From positions 24,001 to 88,000 of the forward strand of contig LDXL01000004.1 of NCBI GenBank assembly GCA_001443365.1: DNA of 64,000 nucleotides. Reading direction: 5' to 3'. The notes below the pieces were generated by a model. It saw only the letters and a program-made list of their open reading frames with translations, was not told the DNA's origin and searched no databases. This document shows positions 8,955 to 17,407 of this stretch, piece after piece (position 1 is the first letter of the stretch; each line of letters begins with the position of its first letter). The translations under genes were made by a program, and so were the position numbers. This DNA comes from Thaumarchaeota archaeon CSP1-1 (GTDB taxonomy: Archaea; Thermoproteota; Nitrososphaeria; Nitrososphaerales; Nitrosopumilaceae).

Positions 8955-9733
8955 AACAACTAGTCCTTCATTTATCCGGATTATACAGTATCTACTCTAA
9001 AAAATTAGAAAAAGAAATCCGAGATGGAGACATCCCTAATCATGTAGCAATTATACTTGATGGGAATAGAAGATGGGCTAAAAAAAATTTGATGGTTTCT
9101 AAAAATGGTCACTGGCAAGGAGCTGATGCTGTAGAAAATCTTTTGGACTGGTGTGAGGAGTTTGATATTAAAATTATAACGCTTTATGTTCTTTCAGTAG
9201 AGAATCTGGATAGAGGAGACCAGGAATTAGAATTTCTATATGGTTTGATAAAAAATCGACTCGAAAAACTTTACAATGATCCTAGAATTCATCGAAATGA
9301 AATGAGAGTAAAAGCTATTGGAAAAATTGAGATTCTCCCAGAACCAATCAAAGATGTATTACGTAGATTAGATGATGCAACAAAAGATTATAAAAATCAC
9401 TTTTTAAATATTGCAATCGCATACGGTGGACAAAATGAACTAGTGGATGCTGTCAAAAAGATAGGTGAGAAAATAAAGAATGGTTCCCTTAATGTTGATG
9501 AAATAGATAAGAAGGAAATTGAATCAAATCTTTACACATCACATTTACCACAATCCTCACCTGACATGATTTTACGTACTTCTGGGGAAAAGCGATTAAG
9601 TGGTTTTCTTATGTGGCAGAGTGCTTACAGCGAATTGGTTTTTATGGATATTTATTGGCCAGAATTTCGAAAGATTGACTTGATGCGAGCTATAAGAACA
9701 TTTCAAAAAAGAAAACGAAGAATGGGAAAATAA
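8942..9733 (+). CDS. uppS: Cis-prenyltransferase (undecaprenyl diphosphate synthase family)
   Basis: Makes long-chain Z-polyprenyl diphosphate, the lipid carrier for glycan transfer. The family core IPNHVAIILDGNRRWA lies at about 9031-9080, before the first ATG/TTG at 9089, so translation must begin upstream. Other signatures are GGQNELVDA and the C-terminal RTSGEKRLSGFLMWQSAYSE. The open frame begins after a stop at 8927 and has no ATG, GTG or TTG before the motif; ATT at 8942, preceded by GGTGGAG, is my best start, but a small sequence error is also possible. The gene overlaps DUF373. Confidence 0.85.
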   Translation: MNGIKQLVLHLSGLYSIYSKKLEKEIRDGDIPNHVAIILDGNRRWAKKNLMVSKNGHWQGADAVENLLDWCEEFDIKIITLYVLSVENLDRGDQELEFLYGLIKNRLEKLYNDPRIHRNEMRVKAIGKIEILPEPIKDVLRRLDDATKDYKNHFLNIAIAYGGQNELVDAVKKIGEKIKNGSLNVDEIDKKEIESNLYTSHLPQSSPDMILRTSGEKRLSGFLMWQSAYSELVFMDIYWPEFRKIDLMRAIRTFQKRKRRMGK

Positions 9734-9765
9734 CAATAATAACATCCAATCATAGAAATCTGACT

Positions 9766-10182
9766 TTGAAAAAAGAAAGATCTGCAGGGGTAGTAGTGTG
9801 TATGGAAAAGCCTGATGGCAATCGTTTCCTGCTATTGAATTATCCTACAGGTCATTGGGATTTTGTGAAAGGAAAAATAGAACAAGGAGAAACTCTACAT
9901 CAAACAGCTGTAAGGGAAACAAAAGAAGAAACTGGAATTTCTGATTTAGAATTTGTTGAAGGTTTTGAAGAAAAAATTAATTATAATTTCCAATTTGAGG
10001 GTGAATTAATTCAAAAGGAGGTTGTATTTTTTTTAGCAAAAACAAAAACACCTACAGTAAATGTTTCTCACGAGCATTTAGATTATACTTGGCTAGACTA
10101 CGAGAATGCATTAGAAAAGGTAACTTATCAGAATGCCAAAAATATTCTCTCAAAAGCAAATAAATTATTTAGAAATACTTAA
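9766..10182 (+). CDS. Nudix hydrolase, Ap4A-pyrophosphatase type
   Basis: A 138-residue Nudix protein, likely cleaving dinucleoside polyphosphates. The Nudix box is complete: GKIEQGETL followed by RETKEETGI (residues about 37-59), with all metal-binding glutamates. The start is TTG at 9766. Its 3' end overlaps the convergent pyrF by 18 bases. Substrate is inferred from the WDFVKGKIE pattern usual in the diadenosine-tetraphosphatase branch. Confidence 0.88.
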   Translation: MKKERSAGVVVCMEKPDGNRFLLLNYPTGHWDFVKGKIEQGETLHQTAVRETKEETGISDLEFVEGFEEKINYNFQFEGELIQKEVVFFLAKTKTPTVNVSHEHLDYTWLDYENALEKVTYQNAKNILSKANKLFRNT

Positions 10183-10914
10183 TTTTTGAAACTCTTCTGC
10201 TATACTAGCAGGATTTTTAGCATTAAGAATAGTTCTACCAACTATTAGAAAATTAGTTCCAGCATGAAGAACTTCTCTAATTTTTCCACCCTGAGTTCCA
10301 ATGCCAGGTGAGTAAATATTCAAATCGCCTTTGGATTTTTTATTACAATATTTTATAATTTTGGGGTATGTTGCTCCAACAATAATTCCATCGACTTTGT
10401 TTGAAAGTGATGATTTTAAAAATAATTGATAAAGTGGAATGGGTGTTTTGGAATTACCTAATTTTACTTTCATATCGTAGGATAGTTTTGCTTCTGGTGC
10501 ACTCATATGACAAAGCGTAATAATTCCTTTATTTTTTTCATGTGCTAAAGATACAAGTTTTTTTAAAGCGTTGGATCCCATAATTGGATTAACTATGACA
10601 GCATCAAAACCTGCCTTCCAAAGATTTTCGAGAGTTATTTTATTTGTATTACCAATGTCATTTAATTTAATGTCTGCAATTGTTTGAAGATCATACTTGT
10701 GTGCAAGTTTGTTAATCTTACTTATCTGGTCAAATCCTAATGGTAACAATAAATGAAAATTGAATTTTATTCCACAAAGGAATTTGTTTAATGTTTTAAT
10801 GTTTTTGATTGTTTTTGCCTCTAAATTTCTTGTAGAATTAGAATAATCGTTTGCAAGAATAACTTTGCCTTTATTATTAGCTATTTTATTTATTCTAGTT
10901 TTGAAGGTCGCCAT
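10165..10914 (-). CDS. pyrF: Orotidine 5'-phosphate decarboxylase
   Basis: Last step of UMP synthesis. The catalytic segment DIKLNDIGNT (about residues 85-94) carries the Asp-Lys-Asp set of the family. VILANDYSNS near the N terminus holds the substrate Asp, and GIGTQGG and VGRTIL near the C terminus bind phosphate. The 249-residue length is usual for the archaeal or fungal-like type. It overlaps the upstream gene at 10895 by 20 bases. Confidence 0.93.
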   Translation of the reverse strand: MATFKTRINKIANNKGKVILANDYSNSTRNLEAKTIKNIKTLNKFLCGIKFNFHLLLPLGFDQISKINKLAHKYDLQTIADIKLNDIGNTNKITLENLWKAGFDAVIVNPIMGSNALKKLVSLAHEKNKGIITLCHMSAPEAKLSYDMKVKLGNSKTPIPLYQLFLKSSLSNKVDGIIVGATYPKIIKYCNKKSKGDLNIYSPGIGTQGGKIREVLHAGTNFLIVGRTILNAKNPASIAEEFQKLSISK

Positions 10915-11557
10915 AGTTGACCAAAGGATGGGTCTCTTTTAATTTTATTATTTTGATGTACGAATACCCGTGTTCCTGTGGACTATCAACAAATGATGGC
11001 TCTGTTCCATTATTTGTAGAATATTTTAGGAATGGTTTTTCTGGATTTTTGTTCAAAACTACGTGGCAAAAATAAGATGCCCCCTCTTCATTAAAATTCA
11101 TGAAAACCCCCATTAACCATTTTCCATTACATGGGAAGGTAAATAATGGAAATGGAGAATCCTCAAAACCATAACTCAGTTTTGCAAGACTGGCAAGATC
11201 TTCAAGTTCAATTGGGTGGTATTTTTCCTCAGAGCCATTCCCTCCTTTTAGATTATTAGGAAGAGTCTTTATTTTCACTATGGGAGAATATAATCGAGCA
11301 GCGTCTGATGTTGAATTTACGACTGAGGAAAGTTCCTTTCCTGATTTGAATTCATAGCAAAGATAGTGACCTCTGTTATCTACAGGCGTATAGTAGATTA
11401 TTGGTTTCTCTTTGAGTAAATCCATTTGAACAGAAAGAACTTCTTTACCTTCGTATTCATGAAGGAATGATACGCGTGGAACTCGCTCAAGTGCACAAAC
11501 TAGTCGTGAAAATTCTAATGGTGAATCAACTTGAATGTAGGTAGGTAGTTTGTCCAC
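10895..11557 (-). CDS. Conserved hypothetical protein
   Basis: A 220-residue soluble protein with mixed alpha/beta character and no signal or membrane helix. I do not recognise the family. Segments such as PRVSFLHEYEGKEVLS and YSYIKIIKLKETHP look like strands. It overlaps pyrF by 20 bases and is therefore translated with it, which gives only a weak hint at a metabolic role. Confidence 0.6.
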   Translation of the reverse strand: MDKLPTYIQVDSPLEFSRLVCALERVPRVSFLHEYEGKEVLSVQMDLLKEKPIIYYTPVDNRGHYLCYEFKSGKELSSVVNSTSDAARLYSPIVKIKTLPNNLKGGNGSEEKYHPIELEDLASLAKLSYGFEDSPFPLFTFPCNGKWLMGVFMNFNEEGASYFCHVVLNKNPEKPFLKYSTNNGTEPSFVDSPQEHGYSYIKIIKLKETHPLVNYGDLQN

Positions 11558-11611
11558 AACTCTTTGTAAAGTTTAACTAAATTAAACTTAACCAAAAAAA
11601 TTGAGGCTGAT

Positions 11612-12613
11612 TTATTTTCGAATGTCAATTACATCATTTACATCAGGGCCTGTACCGATGAGTGTAACAGGAACGTTTAGACTCTCTTCTATTTTTTTTA
11701 TGAATGATTTTGCGTCATTGGTAAGTGCATCAAATGAAGTTTTATTCGCACAGTCAGGGAATAAAACATCTAATTTAGTAATGGCGATCTGGGTTGCGCT
11801 GTTAAGCATTATGGATCTCCTAGCCAAGTCAAAGTCAAACTCTGCAGCACGCCTCTGACGACCAGTTACCGTGCCTACTTCAGCCCAACCTTTTTTTGAT
11901 GTCTCTTCAGGCGTGAGTTCATTATCCATTGGTCCTGTGCCTACTCTTGTCACGTACGACTTGAAGATTACCAGAACCTCATCAACCTTCTTTGGGCCCA
12001 GTCCAATATCAGAACAAATTGCTGAAGCAGTAACGTCTTTTGAGGTAACATACGGATAAGTACCATGCCATAAAGAGAGATGAGTTCCTTGCGTGCCTTC
12101 TACTAGAACATTCTCATTAGAATCAAGAGCAGAGTTAACTGCAGTTGGAATATCTCCCAAGTAGGCAGAAAGTGATTTAATGTCTTTTGCTAGCTTTAAA
12201 GTTCGCATAGCTCTCTCGGCATTAGCAGGTCCTGTGCCTGAACCTGTAGTACCAATTGTTTCCTTTAACCTTCCTTTAGAATCCTCATCTATATGGTTTT
12301 GTTCGATAATTCCACAGTTTTTGTCAATGAAGGCTCTATTTGAAACGTCAAAATCTTTTATTTCCTTTAGTAAAACATCTGGATTAATTACGACTCCTGG
12401 CCCGATCATTACTTTAGATTTCTTATTTAAAAATCCACTTGGCAACATGCGAATTTTGTATGTTCTATTACCATCTTTGACAGTATGACCGGCATTAGGT
12501 CCTGCACCTCCTCGTACAACAATAGAAGGGTTGTCTTTCAAAGCAAGGTAGGAAATTATTTTTCCCTTTCCTTCGTCTCCAAAGAAACCACCAACTGCAA
12601 TTGTTGAAGGCAT
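11612..12613 (-). CDS. purA: Adenylosuccinate synthetase
   Basis: Joins aspartate to IMP with GTP in AMP synthesis. The start GGFFGDEGKGKI is the GTP loop and catalytic Asp of the family, GGAGPNAGHT the IMP site, and SYVTRVGTGPM the later signature. At 333 residues it is the short archaeal form. A TATA-like GCTTAAATAC near 12640 lies 25-27 bases before the ATG. purB is encoded at 27709. Confidence 0.96.
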   Translation of the reverse strand: MPSTIAVGGFFGDEGKGKIISYLALKDNPSIVVRGGAGPNAGHTVKDGNRTYKIRMLPSGFLNKKSKVMIGPGVVINPDVLLKEIKDFDVSNRAFIDKNCGIIEQNHIDEDSKGRLKETIGTTGSGTGPANAERAMRTLKLAKDIKSLSAYLGDIPTAVNSALDSNENVLVEGTQGTHLSLWHGTYPYVTSKDVTASAICSDIGLGPKKVDEVLVIFKSYVTRVGTGPMDNELTPEETSKKGWAEVGTVTGRQRRAAEFDFDLARRSIMLNSATQIAITKLDVLFPDCANKTSFDALTNDAKSFIKKIEESLNVPVTLIGTGPDVNDVIDIRK

Positions 12614-12695
12614 ACATGTCAGAGCATGGAGATGGTGTATTTAAGCTAAATTATCACTCTAGCATTTTAATATTCAGTTTTTACAAGTTGTAATA

Positions 12696-13157
12696 TTGTC
12701 TGAACCAAACTATGCAGGAAACATAATTGTGATTTTAGCTAATTTACCAGAGTTTCTTCGAACACCGATCTTGAAAAAAAGGATGTTAGAATTTTTCTCA
12801 ATGTCAGAATCAGATAAACGAGAAATAATTAACAATGCCCTTGAAGCAGGTCCAACGATTCCTTTCCCAAATTTTTCTAAGTTATTTAAAACATGGCTTG
12901 AGGTTTTAACAACAATTACTGAAGAACAAAGAGGTCTAATGTTCTCTAAATATATTGACGAAATAGGTTCTGCTCCACAAAAATTAATTAATTTTAATCT
13001 GGATGGAATTTTTGAGATCTTCTTATCACTAGATAGTTCAAAAAAAGAGATCCTTACAAATTCTATTAATAGGATAATTTCTAACTTAGATGAAAATAGA
13101 AAAAAGAAAATATTCTTGATAATTCCTGAAAATGCTAAAAAGCACCTAGGGTTCTAA
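12696..13157 (+). CDS. Conserved helical protein of unknown function
   Basis: A 153-residue soluble, all-helical protein with TTG start at 12696. The regular 30-35 residue spacing of helices (for example FSMSESDKREIINNAL, ITEEQRGLMFSKYI, LDSSKKEILTNSI, LDENRKKKIFLII) suggests a repeated helical unit. No known motif. It ends 4 bases into the convergent gene at 13154. Confidence 0.55.
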   Translation: MSEPNYAGNIIVILANLPEFLRTPILKKRMLEFFSMSESDKREIINNALEAGPTIPFPNFSKLFKTWLEVLTTITEEQRGLMFSKYIDEIGSAPQKLINFNLDGIFEIFLSLDSSKKEILTNSINRIISNLDENRKKKIFLIIPENAKKHLGF

Positions 13158-13426
13158 GGCTCTTCTGGATTACGGTTTTTTTCATCAGAAAAATCTATAA
13201 CATCGCCTTCAGGCGTTCGAACTCCAACAAAAATCTGCTCATTTTTTTTAAGAAGCTTTCTATGATCAGGAAGGGACATATCTAATCTCATCTCATTCAT
13301 GACCATTATCCGATATTCTTTCCATCCAGCCCAACACTTGTTACAGCATGGATATGTTGCTGCTTTTGGGTCTAAATCCTCGTCTTCTGGGATTGGATTT
13401 TTGCATTTAGTACAGGTTTTACCCAT
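13154..13426 (-). CDS. Zinc-ribbon plus YggX-like protein
   Basis: A 90-residue protein. CTKCKNPIPEDE and CCNKCW form a zinc knuckle in the first 32 residues. The rest (GWKEYRIMVMNEMRLDMSLPDHRKLL, about 34-59) resembles bacterial YggX, the small iron-sulfur protection protein, in its helix of Met-Asn-Glu-x-Arg-Leu and the following DxxxRKxL. This likeness is by eye and the family assignment is uncertain. Confidence 0.6.
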   Translation of the reverse strand: MGKTCTKCKNPIPEDEDLDPKAATYPCCNKCWAGWKEYRIMVMNEMRLDMSLPDHRKLLKKNEQIFVGVRTPEGDVIDFSDEKNRNPEEP

Positions 13427-13504
13427 ATTCTAGCAGCATATCTAAACTCCTTTTATCTTTTATTGAATCTAAACCAATAATAATTAATTCGTACTAAGTT
13501 AGAT

Positions 13505-13714
13505 GTGAAGATTAAGTGCCCAAAATGTGATGAGGGGGCTGAACTTGCATCAGATTTTTCCGTGGTAAGATGTGAACACTGTAATTTAGATATGAGTTAT
13601 GGTGAATATGTAAAATTTGTTGCACATAATGTTGCAAAATACTCTGACATTTTAGGAGATTATTCAGGTAGTACAGAAGGGGAATCTGCTGGAACTCTAG
13701 ATGAATGGGATTAA
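13505..13714 (+). CDS. Small zinc-ribbon protein
   Basis: A 69-residue protein with CPKCDEGAEL and CEHCNLDM (residues 4-28), a treble-clef-like zinc ribbon, and an acidic tail. The start is GTG at 13505. Unknown function; similar one-ribbon proteins are common in this genome. Confidence 0.65.
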   Translation: MKIKCPKCDEGAELASDFSVVRCEHCNLDMSYGEYVKFVAHNVAKYSDILGDYSGSTEGESAGTLDEWD

Positions 13715-13774
13715 CCATCTAGTTAAATGATTCATCAAGTTAAAATAATTAATTTTAATGGATAATGTGCGTAA

Positions 13775-14413
13775 TTGGAATTCTTACTTGAAAATATTCT
13801 AAATTTAATTGGTTTTGTTGTAGGTCTTGCAATTGGTGTTATCGCATACATAGGTTACAAAAATACTGGAAGTGCTACTCTCTTTAGATTATCAATTGCA
13901 TTTTTGTCCATCAGTGTTGGTTTTTTTGTTGTATGGACAGGATACATGGCTGAGGACTTTGTTTTACAAAAAGGTCAGATTGAACGTTGGGTACAAACTT
14001 TAGGAATTGGAATTCAAACAGTAGGATATTTTTTTATAGCATTCTCACATAGTATTAAATCATTTTTCCCCAAATCAAGATATTTAAGATCAATTGGGAT
14101 TATTCCTCTGTTCTTAGTATCTGCTGTTCACATTGAACATATTTTTCGATCGATATCATTCATTTTGTTAGTTTATGGTGCAATTGAAACTATTCTTTCT
14201 TATTTCGAAGGAAAAAAGAAAGGAACTATTTTCGTTGCAATGGGATTATCATTTCTTGCGTTAGGAGAATTTCTAGGATGGTATTCGTTTGTTTTTCCGG
14301 AATCTATATTGTACTACGTTTCTATTTCTATCAAAATTGCTGGATTAATTTCTCTCTTTATTCCAGTAAGCAAGATTCCATTAACAAAAATAAAATTTGA
14401 CCCCGAGATTTAA
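13775..14413 (+). CDS. Multi-pass membrane protein
   Basis: A 212-residue protein with six to seven predicted membrane helices spread over the whole length. TTG start at 13775, with AATTTTAATGG about 20 bases before. No catalytic motif or transporter signature visible. I do not recognise the family. Confidence 0.55.
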   Translation: MEFLLENILNLIGFVVGLAIGVIAYIGYKNTGSATLFRLSIAFLSISVGFFVVWTGYMAEDFVLQKGQIERWVQTLGIGIQTVGYFFIAFSHSIKSFFPKSRYLRSIGIIPLFLVSAVHIEHIFRSISFILLVYGAIETILSYFEGKKKGTIFVAMGLSFLALGEFLGWYSFVFPESILYYVSISIKIAGLISLFIPVSKIPLTKIKFDPEI

Positions 14414-14533
14414 TCTAAGGCTAAATACACTGAATGATACTAATTCAGAAGAAGGAAAAATTGGACAAATTACATTGTCAATTTCTTTTATCTTCTTAGT
14501 ATATTGAACAATATCGTATTATTATCATATTCC

Positions 14534-14851
14534 ATGGCTAAAACAAATTTGGAGGCAAAATTGGTGAGTGTGTATAGACCTCATATGAAAATTATTGGGG
14601 ATATTTTATCCACCGCTAGAGATGATTTGGATTCAGAGGAAGGAGCAACTGTTACCTATCTTATTAGAAAGGCAAATGTTTCTCATGTAAGAATTTCAAA
14701 AATTCTTAACAATTTAGTTTCTCAAGGATTATTAGAACAAGTAGATTCTCAAGGTGCTTTCAGATACAAAATTAGTTCAAATGGAAGAGAGTTTCTAGTT
14801 GCATATCAAACCTTTAGTAGATTTGCAGAAAATTTTGGTTTACTAATTTAA
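14534..14851 (+). CDS. Winged-helix DNA-binding protein (HTH_45-like)
   Basis: A 105-residue single-domain protein. The helix pair TYLIRKANVSHVRISKILNNLVSQGLLE is the recognition part and the wing follows (FRYKISSNGREFL). ATG at 14534 was chosen because AGTATATTG near 14500 would place the transcript start beside it; an in-frame TTG at 14504 gives ten more residues. It is a paralogue of the protein at 21474, sharing the ITxxGRExL-YxTFS-GL end pattern. Confidence 0.7.
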   Translation: MAKTNLEAKLVSVYRPHMKIIGDILSTARDDLDSEEGATVTYLIRKANVSHVRISKILNNLVSQGLLEQVDSQGAFRYKISSNGREFLVAYQTFSRFAENFGLLI

Positions 14852-15099
14852 TCATCATCTTCAGAATTATCTAAATCGTCATCAAAATCATCTTCAAACT
14901 CATTATCTTCAAATTCAGATGATTTACTTGTCATATAGTTTCTAGATGCTTTGAAAATCAAATTATTAATAAGGATATTTGAGTGGCATCTTATACAACC
15001 TCCAATGTTTTCCGCTTGTTGATGATAATGAAGGTATGTATGTTTCTGAATCTCATAGAAAATTGATAATAATATTACTAATTTGTACTTAACATATTA
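14852..15099 (-). other. Stop-free frame with CxxCH motif and acidic tail, no standard start
   Basis: Read on the minus strand from a stop at 15099-15097 to the stop at 14852, this frame encodes about 80 residues that look coding: HYHQQAENIGG, then CIRCH (a CxxCH), a linker, and a tail almost wholly of Asp, Glu and Ser. The only ATG in frame is at 14934, giving a 28-residue acidic peptide. A neighbouring-frame ATG at about 15056 suggests a start lost to a one-base error. Either a real small gene or a remnant. Confidence 0.35.
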
Positions 15100-15124
15100 C
15101 TAACCTACCAACATTCTAACATTA

Positions 15125-15730
15125 ATGAAAACAATGAGAGTATCTTGTGATTCTAAAGGTGTCAATATCGCCATCAGAACTTTTAGGAATGGAGGTATAG
15201 TGGTTTTTCCTACAGATACAGTTTACGGAATTGGTTGTGATCCATATAATAAAAATGCAATAAAATCACTCTATCAAATAAAAAACAGAGACCCTTCAAA
15301 ATTATTTCCCATTTTAGGTTTCTCTAAAAGAGAACTCTCTAAAATAGCCGTTTTTGATGAAATGGCAGATAAGATTTCTGAAAAATTTTGGCCAGGACAA
15401 ATTACCTTAGTATTAAAACTTAAAGATAAAAAATTAAAACAATCTCTTAATCTTGATGAGAAAATAGCTGTAAGAGTTCCTAAGAATCCATGTGCCTTGT
15501 CAATTCTCAAAGAATGCAAATTAATTGTTGGAACTAGTGCAAATATTTCTGGTTCTCAATCATTTAGAGACCCTGAAGAATGTATTAGAAACATCTCAGG
15601 ATATGACTTGTTTGTAGATGGAGGAATAATTTCAAGTAAAGGAGAATCAACTGTAGTAGAAATTAATAATGATCTGAAGGTCTTAAGACCTGGAATTATA
15701 TCAAAAGAGGAGATTATGGACCTGTTTTGA
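15125..15730 (+). CDS. Threonylcarbamoyl-AMP synthase (Sua5/YrdC)
   Basis: Makes threonylcarbamoyl-AMP from threonine, bicarbonate and ATP, the first step of t6A modification at tRNA position 37. FPTDTVYGIGCDP (about residues 29-41) and IKNRDPSKLFPI hold the KxR substrate site; VGTSANISG is the closing motif. At 201 residues only the YrdC domain is present, without the C-terminal Sua5 domain. It overlaps the THUMP protein gene by 4 bases and lies near the Cgi121 fusion of the same pathway. Confidence 0.93.
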   Translation: MKTMRVSCDSKGVNIAIRTFRNGGIVVFPTDTVYGIGCDPYNKNAIKSLYQIKNRDPSKLFPILGFSKRELSKIAVFDEMADKISEKFWPGQITLVLKLKDKKLKQSLNLDEKIAVRVPKNPCALSILKECKLIVGTSANISGSQSFRDPEECIRNISGYDLFVDGGIISSKGESTVVEINNDLKVLRPGIISKEEIMDLF

Positions 15731-16248
15731 ATTTAATTATTACATGCCCACGTCATTTTGAAGAAGAGGCTAGTGAGGAAGTAAAGAGAATTCTTATTGA
15801 GTTAGGAGACCAAGAACCTAAAATTATCATTTCAAACATGCCTGGAATTCTTACTGGCATTACTAGTCTAAATCCAATTGAAGCTATAGAAAAGATTAGA
15901 GAAAAAATTCTCGATGAACCTTGGTCTATTAGATACTGTCTAAGAATAATTCCAATTCAAGGAGTTTGCAAAACTAATATCAAAGAAATAGAAGATGAGA
16001 TTCTAAAGAAAATAGGAGTTATCAAGTCAGAAGATAGCTATAGAATCACTATAGAAAAAAGAAATTCAAAAGTTTCCTCTGACGAAATTATATCAAAAAT
16101 AGCAAAAAATATTTCAAATAAGGTTTCCCTGGATAGCCCAGATTGGGTTATTTTGATTGAAATAATCGGAGATGAGGCAGGAGTTTCAGTTATACGAAAT
16201 AACAATATCCTAAGTGTAGAAAAAACAAAACGTTCTTTATCAGATTAA
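15727..16248 (+). CDS. THUMP-domain RNA-binding protein
   Basis: A 173-residue protein whose C-terminal 100 residues follow the THUMP pattern: WSIRYCLRIIPIQGVCKTN, then KNISNKVSLDSPDWVILIEIIGDEAGVSVI. THUMP domains bind tRNA ends in modification enzymes; alone it resembles Tan1, the partner for N4-acetylcytidine formation. Coupled by a 4-base overlap to the YrdC gene. Confidence 0.8.
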   Translation: MNLIITCPRHFEEEASEEVKRILIELGDQEPKIIISNMPGILTGITSLNPIEAIEKIREKILDEPWSIRYCLRIIPIQGVCKTNIKEIEDEILKKIGVIKSEDSYRITIEKRNSKVSSDEIISKIAKNISNKVSLDSPDWVILIEIIGDEAGVSVIRNNNILSVEKTKRSLSD

Positions 16249-17016
16249 AATTGCTGCTTTTTCTGCAAGCAAGTCTTCTAATTGGGATTTTGAAATTATT
16301 GCATCCATCTGTTTTTTTGTGATGTTAAATTTTTTTTTCAAAAAATTTTGATTATTTTTGGATAGAGGGGTTGTGTTCAGTAATGATTCGATATCTCTGA
16401 ATAATCTGTTAAGTTGTATTTTTTTACCAATTGCAATAATCACAAAATCACCTTCATTCTTTATTCCCACTCGTTTTATCGCATCATTAATTTGAGTAGT
16501 CCCAGCAAATCTCAATAAAATATCTGTCTCAATCTTTTTTGAAAGGATGGTGTTATTTTGTTTGGCCATTAGTGATATCGCAATAATTTTTTGTGCATGT
16601 GATTTACCAAGTATGTAGTTTGATGATATAGCTTGAATTATTATATTTGGAAATTTTAGTCTAAGGTCGTCTAAAAAATCGATGTTTAGTTTTTGATTTG
16701 TTTTGACATCAAATAATTCAATGCATGAATTAGAAATTTTGAATTGAATCCTTTTAGAAGAGCCCCCATGTATTATGGGAATTATGCTAATAACATCCCC
16801 ATTTTTTAAATTAGTTAATGGTCCATCTATTGCTGAAGAATCAATTCCGTTTATTGCGATTAATAGATTATTTACATCGAGTTTGTTGTCGTTTTTAGGT
16901 TTATTCTTGATTAAAAAATCAAGTAGCTGCTGTAAGGTAAGATCATTTTTTTCAATGTCAATATGGTCAGTGGAAAATGATTTTTTTGCTCCGCCCAAAA
17001 ATTTTACTGTGATCAT
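16240..17016 (-). CDS. ThiS/MoaD-like ubiquitin fold fused to KEOPS subunit Cgi121
   Basis: A 258-residue fusion. Residues 1-86 are a beta-grasp domain (MITVKFLGGAKK, then GDVISIIPIIHGG) with the Gly-Gly of sulfur carriers now internal at 84-85. Residues about 88-258 match Cgi121, the KEOPS subunit that guides tRNA in t6A formation; the core ILLRFAGTTQINDAIKRVGIK is characteristic. It converges on the THUMP gene with a 9-base overlap, near the YrdC gene. The fused arrangement is unusual; whether the GG is used in conjugation is unknown. Confidence 0.75.
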   Translation of the reverse strand: MITVKFLGGAKKSFSTDHIDIEKNDLTLQQLLDFLIKNKPKNDNKLDVNNLLIAINGIDSSAIDGPLTNLKNGDVISIIPIIHGGSSKRIQFKISNSCIELFDVKTNQKLNIDFLDDLRLKFPNIIIQAISSNYILGKSHAQKIIAISLMAKQNNTILSKKIETDILLRFAGTTQINDAIKRVGIKNEGDFVIIAIGKKIQLNRLFRDIESLLNTTPLSKNNQNFLKKKFNITKKQMDAIISKSQLEDLLAEKAAILI

Positions 17017-17061
17017 CTTGTAAATTCCATTATTTTAATAAAATTAATCTTACACTATAGG

Positions 17062-17376
17062 CTAAGAAAATTCTTCAGTTTCATCCTGTGATGTTTCTAA
17101 CTCTGGAAGTGTTTTCTCATCATTAGTGGTGATAGGTTGATCATCAGTAGTTGTTTCTTCCTTTTCCATTTGATTTTCTTTTAATAATTGTTCTTCTTTT
17201 TCTCGAATTTCACGCTTTATGAATTTAGTAATATATCCTGCTAATTCATTTTTTAATCCTTTTGAGCGAACTATGGAAATTTCATTTAGAATTTTTTTGT
17301 TTTCAAGAAAATCAATACCAAATTTTTCTTTGTTATCTTCTAGTATTTCCATTGTAATTTTTTTTATTCTATTCAC
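17062..17376 (-). CDS. rps17e: Ribosomal protein eS17
   Basis: The first 62 residues match archaeal S17e: MNRIKKITMEILEDNKEKFG, DFLENKKIL and the helix ending LAGYITKFIKRE. A Glu/Thr-rich tail of about 40 residues extends the usual archaeal length of 60-70 residues. Small-subunit ribosomal component. Confidence 0.88.
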   Translation of the reverse strand: MNRIKKITMEILEDNKEKFGIDFLENKKILNEISIVRSKGLKNELAGYITKFIKREIREKEEQLLKENQMEKEETTTDDQPITTNDEKTLPELETSQDETEEFS

Positions 17377-17407
17377 TCATCCGGTTATCAATTGGGGTTT
17401 TTTATAC

